From positions 496,001 through 560,000 of the forward strand of contig NZ_JACVAE010000001.1 in NCBI RefSeq assembly GCF_014851675.1: 64,000 bases of DNA, given 5' to 3'. The position numbers and the translations under genes were made by a program. Below are positions 52,850 to 61,629 of this stretch, piece by piece. The notes beneath the pieces were generated by a model. That model was not told the origin of the DNA and did no database searches. It saw nothing but the letters and a program-made list of their open reading frames with translations. Each line of letters opens with the position of its first letter. The stretch's first letter is position 1. This DNA is from Rhizobium sp. ARZ01 (GTDB lineage: Bacteria; Pseudomonadota; Alphaproteobacteria; Rhizobiales; Rhizobiaceae).

Positions 52850-53060
52850 GACAGCGCCTTTCCCTTGGGAGGCGGTGCTGCACATTGGCCTCTGCAGGAT
52901 GCGGCTTGATCCCAAAATATTCTGGTCGATGACCCCGCTGGAGTTTGCGATAGCGGCCGGCTTGCGCGGCGGTGGCAATGGCGCGCCAGACCGGCGGGGG
53001 CTGGAAGCGCTCTTGCAGGCGTTTCCCGATGGTGTGCCAGCGCATGTGGTCCGACCCTAG
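52791..53060 (+). CDS. GTA gp10-like tail assembly chaperone, fused to portal remnant DNA
   Basis: From about base 52826 the frame encodes a gp10 (rcc01693-type) tail assembly chaperone: APFPWEAVLHIGLCRMRLDP, KIFWSMTPLEFAIAAGLRGG, then the short tail. Its own start codon is gone; translation could begin at ATG 52791 (or GTG 52788) in portal-derived DNA read in a different frame, adding about 11 foreign residues. Essentially complete otherwise. A 147-bp gap with no ORF separates it from gp11, whereas these genes are tightly packed in intact clusters. Confidence 0.65.
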   Translation: MRPMRTTRRPTAASGELNHETAPFPWEAVLHIGLCRMRLDPKIFWSMTPLEFAIAAGLRGGGNGAPDRRGLEALLQAFPDGVPAHVVRP

Positions 53061-53207
53061 GCGCGCCGCGATCTTCCAGAAGCATTTTCAGCGCTTTAGG
53101 CCATTGTCCTTGCACATGTCTTTCGCCGGGGGAACTGGCCCCTCCGAAAAGCAGGCCTTGGCGCGTGCATGTAGCGGCAGCACCTTTTCAGAGAACGGAG
53201 CGGCAAG

Positions 53208-53747
53208 ATGACGGAACCGGATGGCAGCCCCCTGGTCGAGACGGTGGAGAGCGCGGAAGCGTTGCGGTCGGTCTTCGACGACCTCGAAGCGCGCTCGCGC
53301 TCTTTCGGAACGGCGTTGGGAAGCGCGTTGAAATCGGCAACAGTGGACGGGCGGGGGCTGGAGGACGTGCTCAAGGGCCTGGCGCTGCGGATCAGCAATA
53401 TCGGGCTTTCCGTCGGCCTGAAGCCACTGGAGGGATTGCTGGCGTCCGGAATCTCCGGGCTTGCGGGCAAGGCGACGCCCTTTGCCAAGGGCGGCGTGGT
53501 GGCCGCGCCGACCTATTTCTCCTCGGGCGGTGGTCTCGGGTTGATGGGCGAAGCCGGGGCGGAGGCGATCCTGCCGTTGCGGCGCGGTGCCGACGGATCG
53601 CTCGGGGTGGCAGCGAGCGAGGGCGGCGGCGGAACAAGCATCGTCTTCAACGTGACCGCGACAGATGCGGGAAGCTTCATGCGCTCGCAGGGGCAGGTTG
53701 CGGCGATGCTGACGCGGGCGGTCGGGCGCGGGCAGCGGGGGCTTTGA
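53208..53747 (+). CDS. GTA tail tape measure-like protein (gp11)
   Basis: 179 residues, the normal short size of GTA gp11. Helical N-terminus (ESAEALRSVFDDLEARSRSF; DVLKGLALRISNIGLSVGLK), then GKATPFAKGGVVAAPTYFSS and GLGLMGEAGAEAILPLRRGA, the conserved C-terminal signature of tape measure proteins in this family. ATG 53208 lies shortly after an ACGGAGCGG ribosome site. 3 bp before gp12; no disruption visible. Confidence 0.82.
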   Translation: MTEPDGSPLVETVESAEALRSVFDDLEARSRSFGTALGSALKSATVDGRGLEDVLKGLALRISNIGLSVGLKPLEGLLASGISGLAGKATPFAKGGVVAAPTYFSSGGGLGLMGEAGAEAILPLRRGADGSLGVAASEGGGGTSIVFNVTATDAGSFMRSQGQVAAMLTRAVGRGQRGL

Positions 53748-53750
53748 GAC

Positions 53751-54389
53751 ATGGCAGGATTTCACGAAGTGCGCTTTCCGCTGCGAATCGCCCTTGGAAC
53801 GAGTGGCGGGCCGGTGCGGCGCACCGACATTGTCTCGCTCTCTAACGGGCGGGAAAACAGGAACCGCCGCTGGCAGGATGCAAGGCGCCAATACGATGCC
53901 GGCTCCGGCGTTCGCTCGATTGACGATCTCTACGCAGTACTTGCCTTCTTCGAGGCCCGAGCGGGACAGCTCTACGGTTTCCGCTTCCGCGATCCGGTCG
54001 ACTGTAAGTCCTGCGGACCAAACGAGGTCGTTTCGGCAACCGACCAGCGGATCGGCACCGGTGACGGAACGACAGCGGCGTTTCAATTGACCAAGTCCTA
54101 TCTGGACGCGGGCGGCGCAACGACACGGACGATCGCAAAGCCGGTGATGGGCAGCGTCGTCATCTCGGTCGCCGGTGCGATCGTGCCCGCGGCGCAATAC
54201 TCAGTCGATTATGCAGCCGGCCTCATCACTTTCTCGGCGGGGGCCGTGCCAAAAAGTGGGCAAATCGTGCGGGCCGGCTTCGAATTTGACGTACCCGTGC
54301 GCTTCGACACCGACCGGATCGACATCGACCTGGCGCAATTCAACGCCGGGCGCATTCCATCCATCCCGCTGGTGGAGATCGCGCCATGA
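53751..54389 (+). CDS. GTA gp12, DUF2460 tail protein
   Basis: 212 residues, full family length. DUF2460 hallmarks: MAGFHEVRFPLRIALGTSGG, SLSNGRENRNRRWQDARRQY, YAVLAFFEARAGQLYGFRFR and the C-terminal VRFDTDRIDIDLAQFNAGRI. Corresponds to the distal tail/hub protein of Rhodobacter GTA. Start 3 bp after gp11 stop; stop overlaps gp13 by 4 nt (ATGA). Intact. Confidence 0.9.
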   Translation: MAGFHEVRFPLRIALGTSGGPVRRTDIVSLSNGRENRNRRWQDARRQYDAGSGVRSIDDLYAVLAFFEARAGQLYGFRFRDPVDCKSCGPNEVVSATDQRIGTGDGTTAAFQLTKSYLDAGGATTRTIAKPVMGSVVISVAGAIVPAAQYSVDYAAGLITFSAGAVPKSGQIVRAGFEFDVPVRFDTDRIDIDLAQFNAGRIPSIPLVEIAP

Positions 54390-54859
54390 GACAGATCCCG
54401 GAGGATCTCGCAGACCATCTCGCGGGCGACGTGACGACCGTCTGCCAATGCTGGCGGGTAACGCGCAAGGACGGGACCGTGCTGGGCCTTACCGAGCACG
54501 ACCGCGACCTGTCGTTTGCCGGGCTGACCTATCGCGCCGCAAGCGGTTTTCAGGCGAGTGACGCCGAGATGGGGTCTGGGCTCGCCACCGAGGCGAGCGA
54601 GATCGCCGGCGGCTTTTCGTCGGCGGCGATCAGCGAGGCGGATCTTGTTGCCGGACGCTATGACGGTGCGCGGGTCGAAGTCTTTCTCGTCGACTGGCAG
54701 CATCCCGAGCGACGCATGCTTCTGTGGTCGAGTCCGCGATCGTACCGGCCTGGCGACGTCGGATCTGCGCCGTATTTCGGTTTCCGGAGACGGCTGAAGC
54801 GTAACCACTCTCCCGTCATGCCGGACCTGATCCGGCATCCAGCGCGCTCAAGTCCTTGA
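54386..54859 (+). pseudogene. GTA gp13 (DUF2163 hub protein), 3' half lost and capped by a RIME copy
   Basis: 157 residues against about 280-300 for the family. The N-terminal part is normal: QIPEDLADHLAGDVTTVCQC, GLTEHDRDLSFAGLTYRAAS, EVFLVDWQHPERRMLLWSS. After about base 54730 family similarity ends and the last 16 codons (HSPVMPDLIRHPARSSP) are read from the RIME-like repeat at 54814-54927. The C-terminal DUF2163 half, including its Cys motif, and the following gp14 gene are missing, so a deletion or repeat insertion destroyed both. Confidence 0.85.
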
Positions 54860-54927
54860 GCGCAAAAATGCCCTTTCGCGCCGCCGACGCGGTGCGGCTG
54901 GACCCCGGATCAAGTCCGGGGTGACGG
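54814..54927. repeat. RIME-like rhizobial intergenic palindromic element (copy 2)
   Basis: About 114 bp, reverse orientation relative to copy 1 at 23356-23470. Contains GTCATGCCGGACCTGATCCGG, GCGCTCAAGTCCTTGAGCGC (54843-54862) and CCCCGGATCAAGTCCGGGG (54903-54921). It overlaps the end of gp13. The following 100 bp carry a CA-rich microsatellite (about 54990-55013) before gp15. Confidence 0.85.
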
Positions 54928-55028
54928 GAGGAGGGGGCGGAGCGCTCGCGTAAGCCAACGGCTGCTCACCCAAACCAACCTCTCAAGTCACACACATACA
55001 CACACGCACAACAGAGCCAGAGGCTTCC

Positions 55029-58000
55029 ATGGCGACAATTCTTTTCCAGGCGGCGGGCGCAGCGCTCGGCGGCATCTTTGGACCGTTCGGGGCGATCGCG
55101 GGGCGTGCAATCGGCGCCATTGCCGGATCTGCCGTCGATCAGGCACTGCTTGGCGGCAGCTCGACGATCCGGGGAAGCAGATTGCAGGATGCGCGCATCC
55201 CAGGCGCGGACGAGGGGGCGGCGATCAACCGGGTCTATGGCACGGTACGCGTCGGCGGCACGCTGATCTGGGCGACGCGCTTCGATGAAGAAGTGACCTC
55301 CGAGCGTTCCGGCGGCAAATCGACTGGGCCGCGTGTCGAGACCTACAGCTACTACGCAAATTTCGCTGTCGGCATCTGCGAGGGGCCGATTGCCGGCGTG
55401 CGGCGCGTTTGGGCCGACGGTCGGGAGCTCGACCTTTCCGACGTGCCGATGCGGATCCACCGGGGAGAGCCGGACCAACAACTGGATCCACTGATCGAGG
55501 CGAAGCAGGGGCCGGGCAACGCGCCGGCCTATCGCGGGCTTGCCTATGCCGTCTTCGAGCGGCTGCCGCTCGACAGCTTTGGCAACCGCATCCCGATCCT
55601 GCAATTTGAGGTCCTGAGGCCGACCGGAACGCTGGAGAAGCGCATCCGCGCGGTGACGATCATTCCCGGCTCCAGCGAGCATGGCTACGATCCGCGCAAG
55701 GTGGCTGAGCGACTTGGCAAGGGCGAGGGGCGCAACATCAACCGCAACAACCGGATCGCCGCGACCGACTGGTCGGCGTCGATCGACGAGTTGGAGGCGC
55801 TCTGCCCCAATCTCGAACGGGTGGCACTGGTCGTTGCCTGGTTCGGGACGGACCTGCGTGCTGGTCACTGCAGGATCGTGCCGGGGGTGGAGGTCGCGGA
55901 GCGTAGCGACGAGAGCCGGCCCTGGCGGGTTGCCGGCATCGGACGCGGTGCGGCGCATCTCGTCAGTGGGAACGATGGCGCGCCGGCCTATGGCGGCACG
56001 CCATCGGACGAGAGCGTGGTTGCGGCCATCGCGGACCTGAAGGCGCGCGGGCTGAAGGTCTATCTCTATCCCTTCGTGCTGATGGACGTTCCGGCCGGCA
56101 ATGACCTGCCGGACCCCTATGGCGGCACCGGTCAGGCCGCCTATCCCTGGCGGGGCCGGATCACTTGCCACCCGGCGACGGGGCGGCCGGGCAGCGCCGA
56201 CAAGACGGCAGCAGCGCGCAGCCAGGTCGAAGCGTTTTGCAACGGCGATGAGGGTTATCGGCGGATGGTGCTGCACTACGCGCATCTGGCCGATGGCGCA
56301 GGCGGCGTGGACGGTTTCATCATCGGCTCGGAGATGCGGGGGCTGACGCATCTGCGCGACGGGGCGGAGGCCTTCCCGTTTGTCGAGGCGCTGTGCGAGT
56401 TGGCGCAGGACGTGCGATCCGTCGTCGGACCTGTGACGAATCTGACCTACGGCGCCGACTGGAGCGAGTACTTTGGGTATCACCCGGCAGACGGCAGCGG
56501 TGAGGTGCACTTCAACCTCGATCCGCTCTGGGCCTCGCCTGCGATCGACGCTGTCGGCATCGACAACTACATGCCGCTTTCCGACTGGCGCGACGGCGAT
56601 GCGCTTTCGGGCAACCCGGACGGATTTCGCCTGCCGGACGACGAAGCCGGCATGCGGGGGATGATCGAGGGTGGCGAGGGGTTCGACTGGTACTATGCGA
56701 GCGACGCGGACCGGGCCGCGCGGCTGCGGTCGCCGATCACCGACGGTATGGCGGGCAGGCACTGGCTCTACCGCTACAAGGATCTCACCGGCTGGTGGAC
56801 GAACCGGCATTTCGACCGGGTCGACTGTGCGGAAGCGTCCGTGCCGACAGCCTGGGTGCCGCGGTCGAAGCCGATCTGGTTCACCGAACTCGGCTGCCCG
56901 GCGGTCGACAAGGGCACAAACCAGCCGAATGTCTTCACCGACCCGAAGAGCGCCGAGAACGCGCTGCCTTACTTTTCCGGCGGCGGGCGGGCGGATGCGA
57001 TGCAACGCCGGTTCCTCGATGCTCATCACCGCTGGTGGCAGGGAAGCAGCGCCGAGCCAGGCATGGTCGATCCGGATCACGTTTTCGTCTGGACCTGGGA
57101 CGCGCGGCCCTATCCGGCCTTTCCGGAAAATGACGCGCTCTGGGCCGACGGACACAACTGGCAGCTTGGCCATTGGCTGAACGGGCGGCTCGGGGCGACG
57201 ACGGTTGCTGATGCGATCGCCGCGATCCTGAAGGACCATGGCTTTGCCGACTTCGACGTGTCGATGGTGAGCGGCGATCTCGTGGGTTTCGTGCACGCGG
57301 AGCCCGGCTCGGCGCGCAGTCTGCTGGAGCCGCTGATGGCGGCGTTTCAGATCGATGCGGTGGAGGAGAACGGCATTCTGCGCTTCCGCTCGCGCCTGCG
57401 CGCGGCACTGCCTGCAGTATCGATCGACGTTCTGGCGGAGCGGCCGGACGAGACGGCCTTCGAGGAGGTGCGCGGGCATCCAAGCGAATATGCCGGTGAG
57501 GCGATCCTGGATCATATTTCCGATACGTCCGCCTACCAGCGGGTAACGGCGCGTTCTCGGCGGATGACGGCGGACAATGACCGCGTGCTGCGGCTGTCGC
57601 TGCCGGCGGTATTGCACGCCGGTGCCGCCTCCGGGGCAATCGAAAGCGCACTGCGCGATCATCGGGCCGGCATGCGGAAGTTGACCTTCCGGCTACCGCT
57701 GAACGCACTCGCAGTCATGCCGGGCGACGTGGTGCGGCTGAATGAGGGGCCGGACGGTCGTTTTCTGGTGACGCGTGTCACGGAAGGCGCCGTGCGCGAG
57801 GTGGAGGCACAGAGCTTTGCCGGCGGTGAGGCGAGCGCCCAGGTGCCATTTGCCAGACAGGCGGCGCGGGCCGGCGGCGGGCTGGAATCGGCGGCGTTCC
57901 TGCCTGAACTGCAGTTCCTCGACCTGCCGTGTTTCGATGCCGGACCGGAGGAGAGTTTTGCGCGTATTGCCGCTTATGCCAAGCCCTGGCGGCCGATCCT

Positions 58001-58823
58001 GATTTCGTCCTCGCCCGGAACCGATGGATACGTCGCACGCGTGCGGCTCGATCGTCCGGCGCGTATCGGTCAGTTGTCCGCGGCACTCGAGCCGGGGTGT
58101 GTCGGGCGATTCGATCTCGCAAACGCGATCGAGCTCGAACTGCCCTTCGGCACCATGTCGTCGAAGGCGCGAAACGCGGTGCTTGGGGGAGAAAACCGAA
58201 TTGCCATCGGCTCGCCCTCGGGACATTGGGAGGTCATAGGCTTTCTCGATGCGGAAGAAACAGCGCCCAGGCGCTGGCGGTTGAGCGGTCTGCTGCGCGG
58301 GCTTGCGGGCAGCGAAGATGCGATGGCGGAGGGGCATACGGCGGGCGCTGTCGCGGTGCTTCTGGATGCCGCCGTTCGGCCGCTCGGGCTCCTGGCGGAC
58401 GAGGCTGGCCGCAGCATCAACTGGATTGCCGAGGCAAGGGGCGTGACGGAGGCGATCACGCCGATCGTCTTTGCCGGCGGGGTGCGCGCAAGAACGCCGA
58501 TTGCGCCCGTGCATCTTAAAGGCAGACGGCTGTCGGGCGACGCAATCGGTTTTTCATGGACGCGACGGGCACGTCTGAACGCGGACAGCTGGGAGGGTTA
58601 CGACATTTCGCTCGATGAGCCATTCGAAAGCTATCGCATTGAAATTCTTGCAGGTGAAGCGATCGTGCGGTCTGTCGAGACCACCCAGCCCTATTTCGAA
58701 TATGCGGCAGCCGATGAGATCGCCGATTTCGGCGAAGTGCAGGCGCAGATCACTATCCGCGTACGTCAGCTTGGCCTTGCGGTCCGCGAAGGGATCGCGG
58801 CGCAGAAAGTGGTGAAACTCTAA
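55029..58823 (+). CDS. GTA gp15 host-specificity/TIM-barrel tail protein
   Basis: 1264 residues, complete. N-terminal glycine-rich ALGGIFGPFGAIAGRAIGAI and RVYGTVRVGGTLIWATRFDE, central GTA_TIM barrel with DGFIIGSEMRGLTHLRDGAE, NLTYGADWSEYFGYHPADGS and HFNLDPLWASPAIDAVGIDN, FTELGCPAVDKGTNQPNVFT, then the phage tail 3-type C-terminal domains. This is the largest tail-tip protein of Rhodobacter-type GTAs and is thought to be involved in host-cell wall/receptor contact. No frameshift seen. ATG 55029 preceded by AGAGGC; retained intact although the partners gp4-gp9 and gp14 are gone. Confidence 0.9.
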   Translation: MATILFQAAGAALGGIFGPFGAIAGRAIGAIAGSAVDQALLGGSSTIRGSRLQDARIPGADEGAAINRVYGTVRVGGTLIWATRFDEEVTSERSGGKSTGPRVETYSYYANFAVGICEGPIAGVRRVWADGRELDLSDVPMRIHRGEPDQQLDPLIEAKQGPGNAPAYRGLAYAVFERLPLDSFGNRIPILQFEVLRPTGTLEKRIRAVTIIPGSSEHGYDPRKVAERLGKGEGRNINRNNRIAATDWSASIDELEALCPNLERVALVVAWFGTDLRAGHCRIVPGVEVAERSDESRPWRVAGIGRGAAHLVSGNDGAPAYGGTPSDESVVAAIADLKARGLKVYLYPFVLMDVPAGNDLPDPYGGTGQAAYPWRGRITCHPATGRPGSADKTAAARSQVEAFCNGDEGYRRMVLHYAHLADGAGGVDGFIIGSEMRGLTHLRDGAEAFPFVEALCELAQDVRSVVGPVTNLTYGADWSEYFGYHPADGSGEVHFNLDPLWASPAIDAVGIDNYMPLSDWRDGDALSGNPDGFRLPDDEAGMRGMIEGGEGFDWYYASDADRAARLRSPITDGMAGRHWLYRYKDLTGWWTNRHFDRVDCAEASVPTAWVPRSKPIWFTELGCPAVDKGTNQPNVFTDPKSAENALPYFSGGGRADAMQRRFLDAHHRWWQGSSAEPGMVDPDHVFVWTWDARPYPAFPENDALWADGHNWQLGHWLNGRLGATTVADAIAAILKDHGFADFDVSMVSGDLVGFVHAEPGSARSLLEPLMAAFQIDAVEENGILRFRSRLRAALPAVSIDVLAERPDETAFEEVRGHPSEYAGEAILDHISDTSAYQRVTARSRRMTADNDRVLRLSLPAVLHAGAASGAIESALRDHRAGMRKLTFRLPLNALAVMPGDVVRLNEGPDGRFLVTRVTEGAVREVEAQSFAGGEASAQVPFARQAARAGGGLESAAFLPELQFLDLPCFDAGPEESFARIAAYAKPWRPILISSSPGTDGYVARVRLDRPARIGQLSAALEPGCVGRFDLANAIELELPFGTMSSKARNAVLGGENRIAIGSPSGHWEVIGFLDAEETAPRRWRLSGLLRGLAGSEDAMAEGHTAGAVAVLLDAAVRPLGLLADEAGRSINWIAEARGVTEAITPIVFAGGVRARTPIAPVHLKGRRLSGDAIGFSWTRRARLNADSWEGYDISLDEPFESYRIEILAGEAIVRSVETTQPYFEYAAADEIADFGEVQAQITIRVRQLGLAVREGIAAQKVVKL

Positions 58824-58839
58824 CTGAAAGGCTCATTCC

Positions 58840-59049
58840 ATGAGTGCAGACATCAAAGCCTGGTATCTCTCGAAAACCGTCTGGGGCGGTGTGTTGGCGA
58901 TCATCGCGTCCATCGCAAACATCGCGGGCTTCGGAATCAGCGGCGCGGAGCAGGCCGAGCTTGCTGACGGTATTACCGCGCTGCTGGCCGCCGCAGGCGG
59001 AATTGTCGCCGTGGCTGGACGGCTCGTTGCACACAGAAAACTCAAGTAA
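58840..59049 (+). CDS. Small holin-like membrane protein
   Basis: 69 residues: KAWYLSKTVWGGVLAIIASI first helix, short loop with a charged turn, ADGITALLAAAGGIVAVAGR second helix and a basic tail (RLVAHRKLK). Two short helices with a positive C-terminus at the end of a phage-type cluster fit a holin or pinholin-like protein, a functional partner for the GH19 endolysin at 50912. ATG 58840, 16 bp after gp15 stop, AAGG about 9 nt upstream. Family not certain. Confidence 0.6.
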   Translation: MSADIKAWYLSKTVWGGVLAIIASIANIAGFGISGAEQAELADGITALLAAAGGIVAVAGRLVAHRKLK

Positions 59050-59153
59050 CCGGGATACATCCACGCCGTAAAAAGCGTTGCCACATTCATTTGCCATTCA
59101 GCGTCGTTGGGTTAATTCTGGCGCCACATTGTTACTGCCATGAAAGTGTGTCT

Positions 59154-59408
59154 ATGACCTCGCCCTTCCTCATCGCCGCAACAGCGGCCAGCCTGGCGTT
59201 CGCTCAGCCGGCCGCAGACCGTCCGGCCGACGTGCTGATGGTGGCGGCGGCCGATTGCAGCGAGGCCGCGCGCCAGGTCGTCGCCGATACAGGCGGCGAA
59301 CTGCTTTCCGCACAGCCGCGAAATGGTGTATGCGTGGTCACTGTCCTGGTACCCGGCAAGGGCAACGCGCGTCCGCGCAAGATCACGGTGCGGGTGCCGA
59401 TGCAATGA
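59154..59408 (+). CDS. feuN: FeuN-like small periplasmic modulator
   Basis: 84 residues with an N-terminal export signal (MTSPFLIAATAASLAFAQPA) and a small domain with two cysteines (AADCSEAARQVV; GVCVVTVLVPG) and a basic C-terminus. In Sinorhizobium meliloti a small periplasmic protein, FeuN, encoded just upstream of feuP, restrains FeuQ signalling; size, export signal and position (48 bp before feuP) fit. ATG 59154; an in-frame GTG at 59148 is possible. A tiny overlapping ORF (59140-59157) ends exactly at this start. Symbol is by position and features. Confidence 0.65.
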   Translation: MTSPFLIAATAASLAFAQPAADRPADVLMVAAADCSEAARQVVADTGGELLSAQPRNGVCVVTVLVPGKGNARPRKITVRVPMQ

Positions 59409-59456
59409 CCGGCGATCGCCTCGCTGGGCGATCGGCGGAAGGAGGGAAACAGACAC

Positions 59457-60128
59457 ATGCGCATACTCGTGGTCGAGGACGACGAAAACCTCAACCGTCA
59501 GCTGGCCGAAGCGCTGAAGGACGCCGGCTATGTGGTCGACCAGGCCCATGACGGGGAGGAAGGACACTATCTCGGCGATGCCGAGCCCTATGACGCGGTG
59601 ATCCTCGACATCGGCCTGCCGGAAATGGACGGCATTACGGTCCTCGAAAAATGGCGCGCGGACGGCAAGCGCATGCCGGTGCTGCTTTTGACGGCGCGCG
59701 ATCGCTGGAGCGACAAGGTCGCCGGCATCGACGCCGGGGCCGACGACTATGTGGCAAAGCCGTTCCATGTCGAGGAGGTGCTGGCGCGCATCCGGGCGCT
59801 GATCCGGCGGGCTGCCGGGCATGCAAGTTCGGAGATCGTCTGCGGTCCCGTCCGGCTCGACACGAAGGGTTCGAAAGCGACCGTCAACGGCGTGGCGCTG
59901 AAGCTGACCTCGCACGAGTATCGGCTGCTCTCCTATCTCATGCATCACATGGGACAGGTGGTCTCGCGCACGGAACTGGTCGAACACATGTACGACCAGG
60001 ATTTCGACCGCGACAGCAACACGATCGAGGTTTTCGTCGGCCGGCTGCGCAAGAAAATCGGTGTCGACCTGATCGAGACCGTTCGCGGCCTCGGCTACCG
60101 CATGCAAGCGCCGACCGATGGCCGTTAA
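59457..60128 (+). CDS. feuP: OmpR-family response regulator FeuP
   Basis: 223 residues. Receiver domain MRILVVEDDENLNRQLAEAL with phosphoacceptor Asp51 in VILDIGLPEMDG, conserved Thr/Lys in LLLTARDRW and DDYVAKPFHVEE; winged-helix DNA-binding domain with LTSHEYRLLSYLMHHMGQVV and EVFVGRLRKKIGVDLIETVRG. In rhizobia FeuP is tied to iron acquisition (R. leguminosarum) and, in S. meliloti, to osmosensing and cyclic glucan export. Position next to cycHJK fits R. leguminosarum feuPQ. 11-nt overlap with feuQ. Confidence 0.82.
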   Translation: MRILVVEDDENLNRQLAEALKDAGYVVDQAHDGEEGHYLGDAEPYDAVILDIGLPEMDGITVLEKWRADGKRMPVLLLTARDRWSDKVAGIDAGADDYVAKPFHVEEVLARIRALIRRAAGHASSEIVCGPVRLDTKGSKATVNGVALKLTSHEYRLLSYLMHHMGQVVSRTELVEHMYDQDFDRDSNTIEVFVGRLRKKIGVDLIETVRGLGYRMQAPTDGR

Positions 60129-61539
60129 GGCGCCAGGAGGCGCGCGGTCGCTCACCTTCCGCGTGCTGCTGCTGGCGTCGCTCTGGTCGATGCTGGCCCT
60201 GGTCGTGATCGCACTCGTGATCTCGACACTCTATCGCCGCAGCGCCGAATCCAGTTTCCAGGATCTGCTTCGGGCGCAGCTCTATAACGTCATCAATTCC
60301 GTTTCGACCGATGAGCAGTTCCAGCTGACGGGGAGCCCGCAACTGGGCGATCTGCGCTTCTCGCAGCCGCAGACCGGCTGGTACTGGATCGTCGAGCCGA
60401 TCGGCGAGAACTTCCCGAGCGAGCCGATGTCTTCCACCTCGCTCGGCTACGGCAGCATTCCCATTCCCGACACCGAGACCATCCCCTTCGATACGCGCTA
60501 CGAGCGCTACTACACGACCGAGGACACGTTTGGAAACACGGTCGAGGTGGTCGAAACCGAGGTGGTGCTGGACCAGGACGGACGAACCGCGCGGTTCCGC
60601 GTCGCCGGCAATCGCAATGTGCTTGAGGATGACATCAGCGCCTTTTCCCGCAATCTTTATCTCGCGCTGGCCGGCTTCGGTGTCGGCAGTCTGTTTCTCA
60701 ACGCGGTTGCGATCCTGATCGGCTTGAGGCCGCTCGACCATGTGCGCAAGGCGCTGGAACAGATCCGTGCGGGCCAGGCCGAGCGGCTCGGTGGCATCTT
60801 TCCGCGCGAGATCCAGCCGCTGGTGAGCGAGGTGAACGCGTTGATCGACAGCAATCGGCGCATCATCGAACGGGCGCGTATGCAGGTGGGCAATCTGGCG
60901 CATTCGCTGAAGACGCCGATCGCGGTTCTCCTGAACGAAGCGCGGGTGCTGACCGTCCCGCATGGCGAACTGGTCCGCAACCAGGCGGAGGCCATGCAGA
61001 GCCAGGTGCAATCCTATCTCAATCGCGCCCGCATCGCCGCGCAAAGGGAGTCCGTACTTGCGAGAACGGAAGCAGCGTCCGTGCTGCAGCGGCTGGCGCG
61101 GGTGATGCGGCGGCTGAACGCAGATATCGAGTTTACGCTATCGATCGAGCCAGAAGATCTGATGATCGCGATGGAGCAGCAGGACATCGAGGAGGTCATC
61201 GGCAACCTACTGGAGAACGCTGCGCGCTACGCGAATACCACCGTTGCAATTCGGGCAATGCTGGCACCTGAGGAACCCGATAACGGCGACACGCAGCGCA
61301 GGCGCTGGATCGTGCTGGAGGTGGAGGACGATGGACCAGGGCTCGAGCCGGACCAGATCCAGGAGGCGCTGAAGCGCGGTAAACGGTTGGATGAGAGCAA
61401 GCCGGGAACGGGTCTTGGTCTGTCCATCGTTCGCGAGATCACCGCCGAGTACCAGGGGAACCTTACACTTTCCCGAGGGGAACTGGGAGGGCTTCTGGCG
61501 AAGCTGGTGCTCCCGGCGGTGGCAAAGGATGTTGCCTGA
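60118..61539 (+). CDS. feuQ: Sensor histidine kinase FeuQ
   Basis: 473 residues. Two membrane helices (about 16-40 and 180-205) flank a periplasmic sensor of about 140 residues with many Tyr/Asp. HAMP-like linker, then H-box GNLAHSLKTPIAVLLNEARV with His262, N-box IGNLLENAARYANTT, G1 EVEDDGPGLEPDQ and G2 DESKPGTGLGLSIVREITAE. Partner of FeuP, joined by an 11-nt overlap. Its periplasmic domain is the expected target of FeuN. Confidence 0.82.
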   Translation: MAVKAPGGARSLTFRVLLLASLWSMLALVVIALVISTLYRRSAESSFQDLLRAQLYNVINSVSTDEQFQLTGSPQLGDLRFSQPQTGWYWIVEPIGENFPSEPMSSTSLGYGSIPIPDTETIPFDTRYERYYTTEDTFGNTVEVVETEVVLDQDGRTARFRVAGNRNVLEDDISAFSRNLYLALAGFGVGSLFLNAVAILIGLRPLDHVRKALEQIRAGQAERLGGIFPREIQPLVSEVNALIDSNRRIIERARMQVGNLAHSLKTPIAVLLNEARVLTVPHGELVRNQAEAMQSQVQSYLNRARIAAQRESVLARTEAASVLQRLARVMRRLNADIEFTLSIEPEDLMIAMEQQDIEEVIGNLLENAARYANTTVAIRAMLAPEEPDNGDTQRRRWIVLEVEDDGPGLEPDQIQEALKRGKRLDESKPGTGLGLSIVREITAEYQGNLTLSRGELGGLLAKLVLPAVAKDVA

Positions 61540-61629
61540 CACTGCAGACAATGCAAGATAGGCGAACCGCTGCGGCAAGAACATCCGGCGGGACCGAACG
61601 TGAATCCAAGAAGCCAGAAAAGGCATGAA

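Larger units (their letters stand above)
48648..59049 (+). mobile_element. Degenerate gene transfer agent (GTA)-like cluster
   Basis: Gene order corresponds to the Rhodobacter-type GTA: gp1-like, gp2 terminase, gp3 portal (3'-truncated), gp10 chaperone, gp11, gp12, gp13 (3'-truncated), gp15. The prohead protease, capsid, head-tail adaptor genes, major tail protein (gp4-gp9) and gp14 (NlpC/P60) are missing. A GH19 endolysin and a holin-like gene are added. Without capsid and tail-tube genes no particle can be made from this locus alone. Confidence 0.85.

Noticed and set aside
48648..59049. Complete functional GTA or tailocin
   Set aside because: Capsid, protease, adaptor, major tail and gp14 genes are missing and two genes are truncated.
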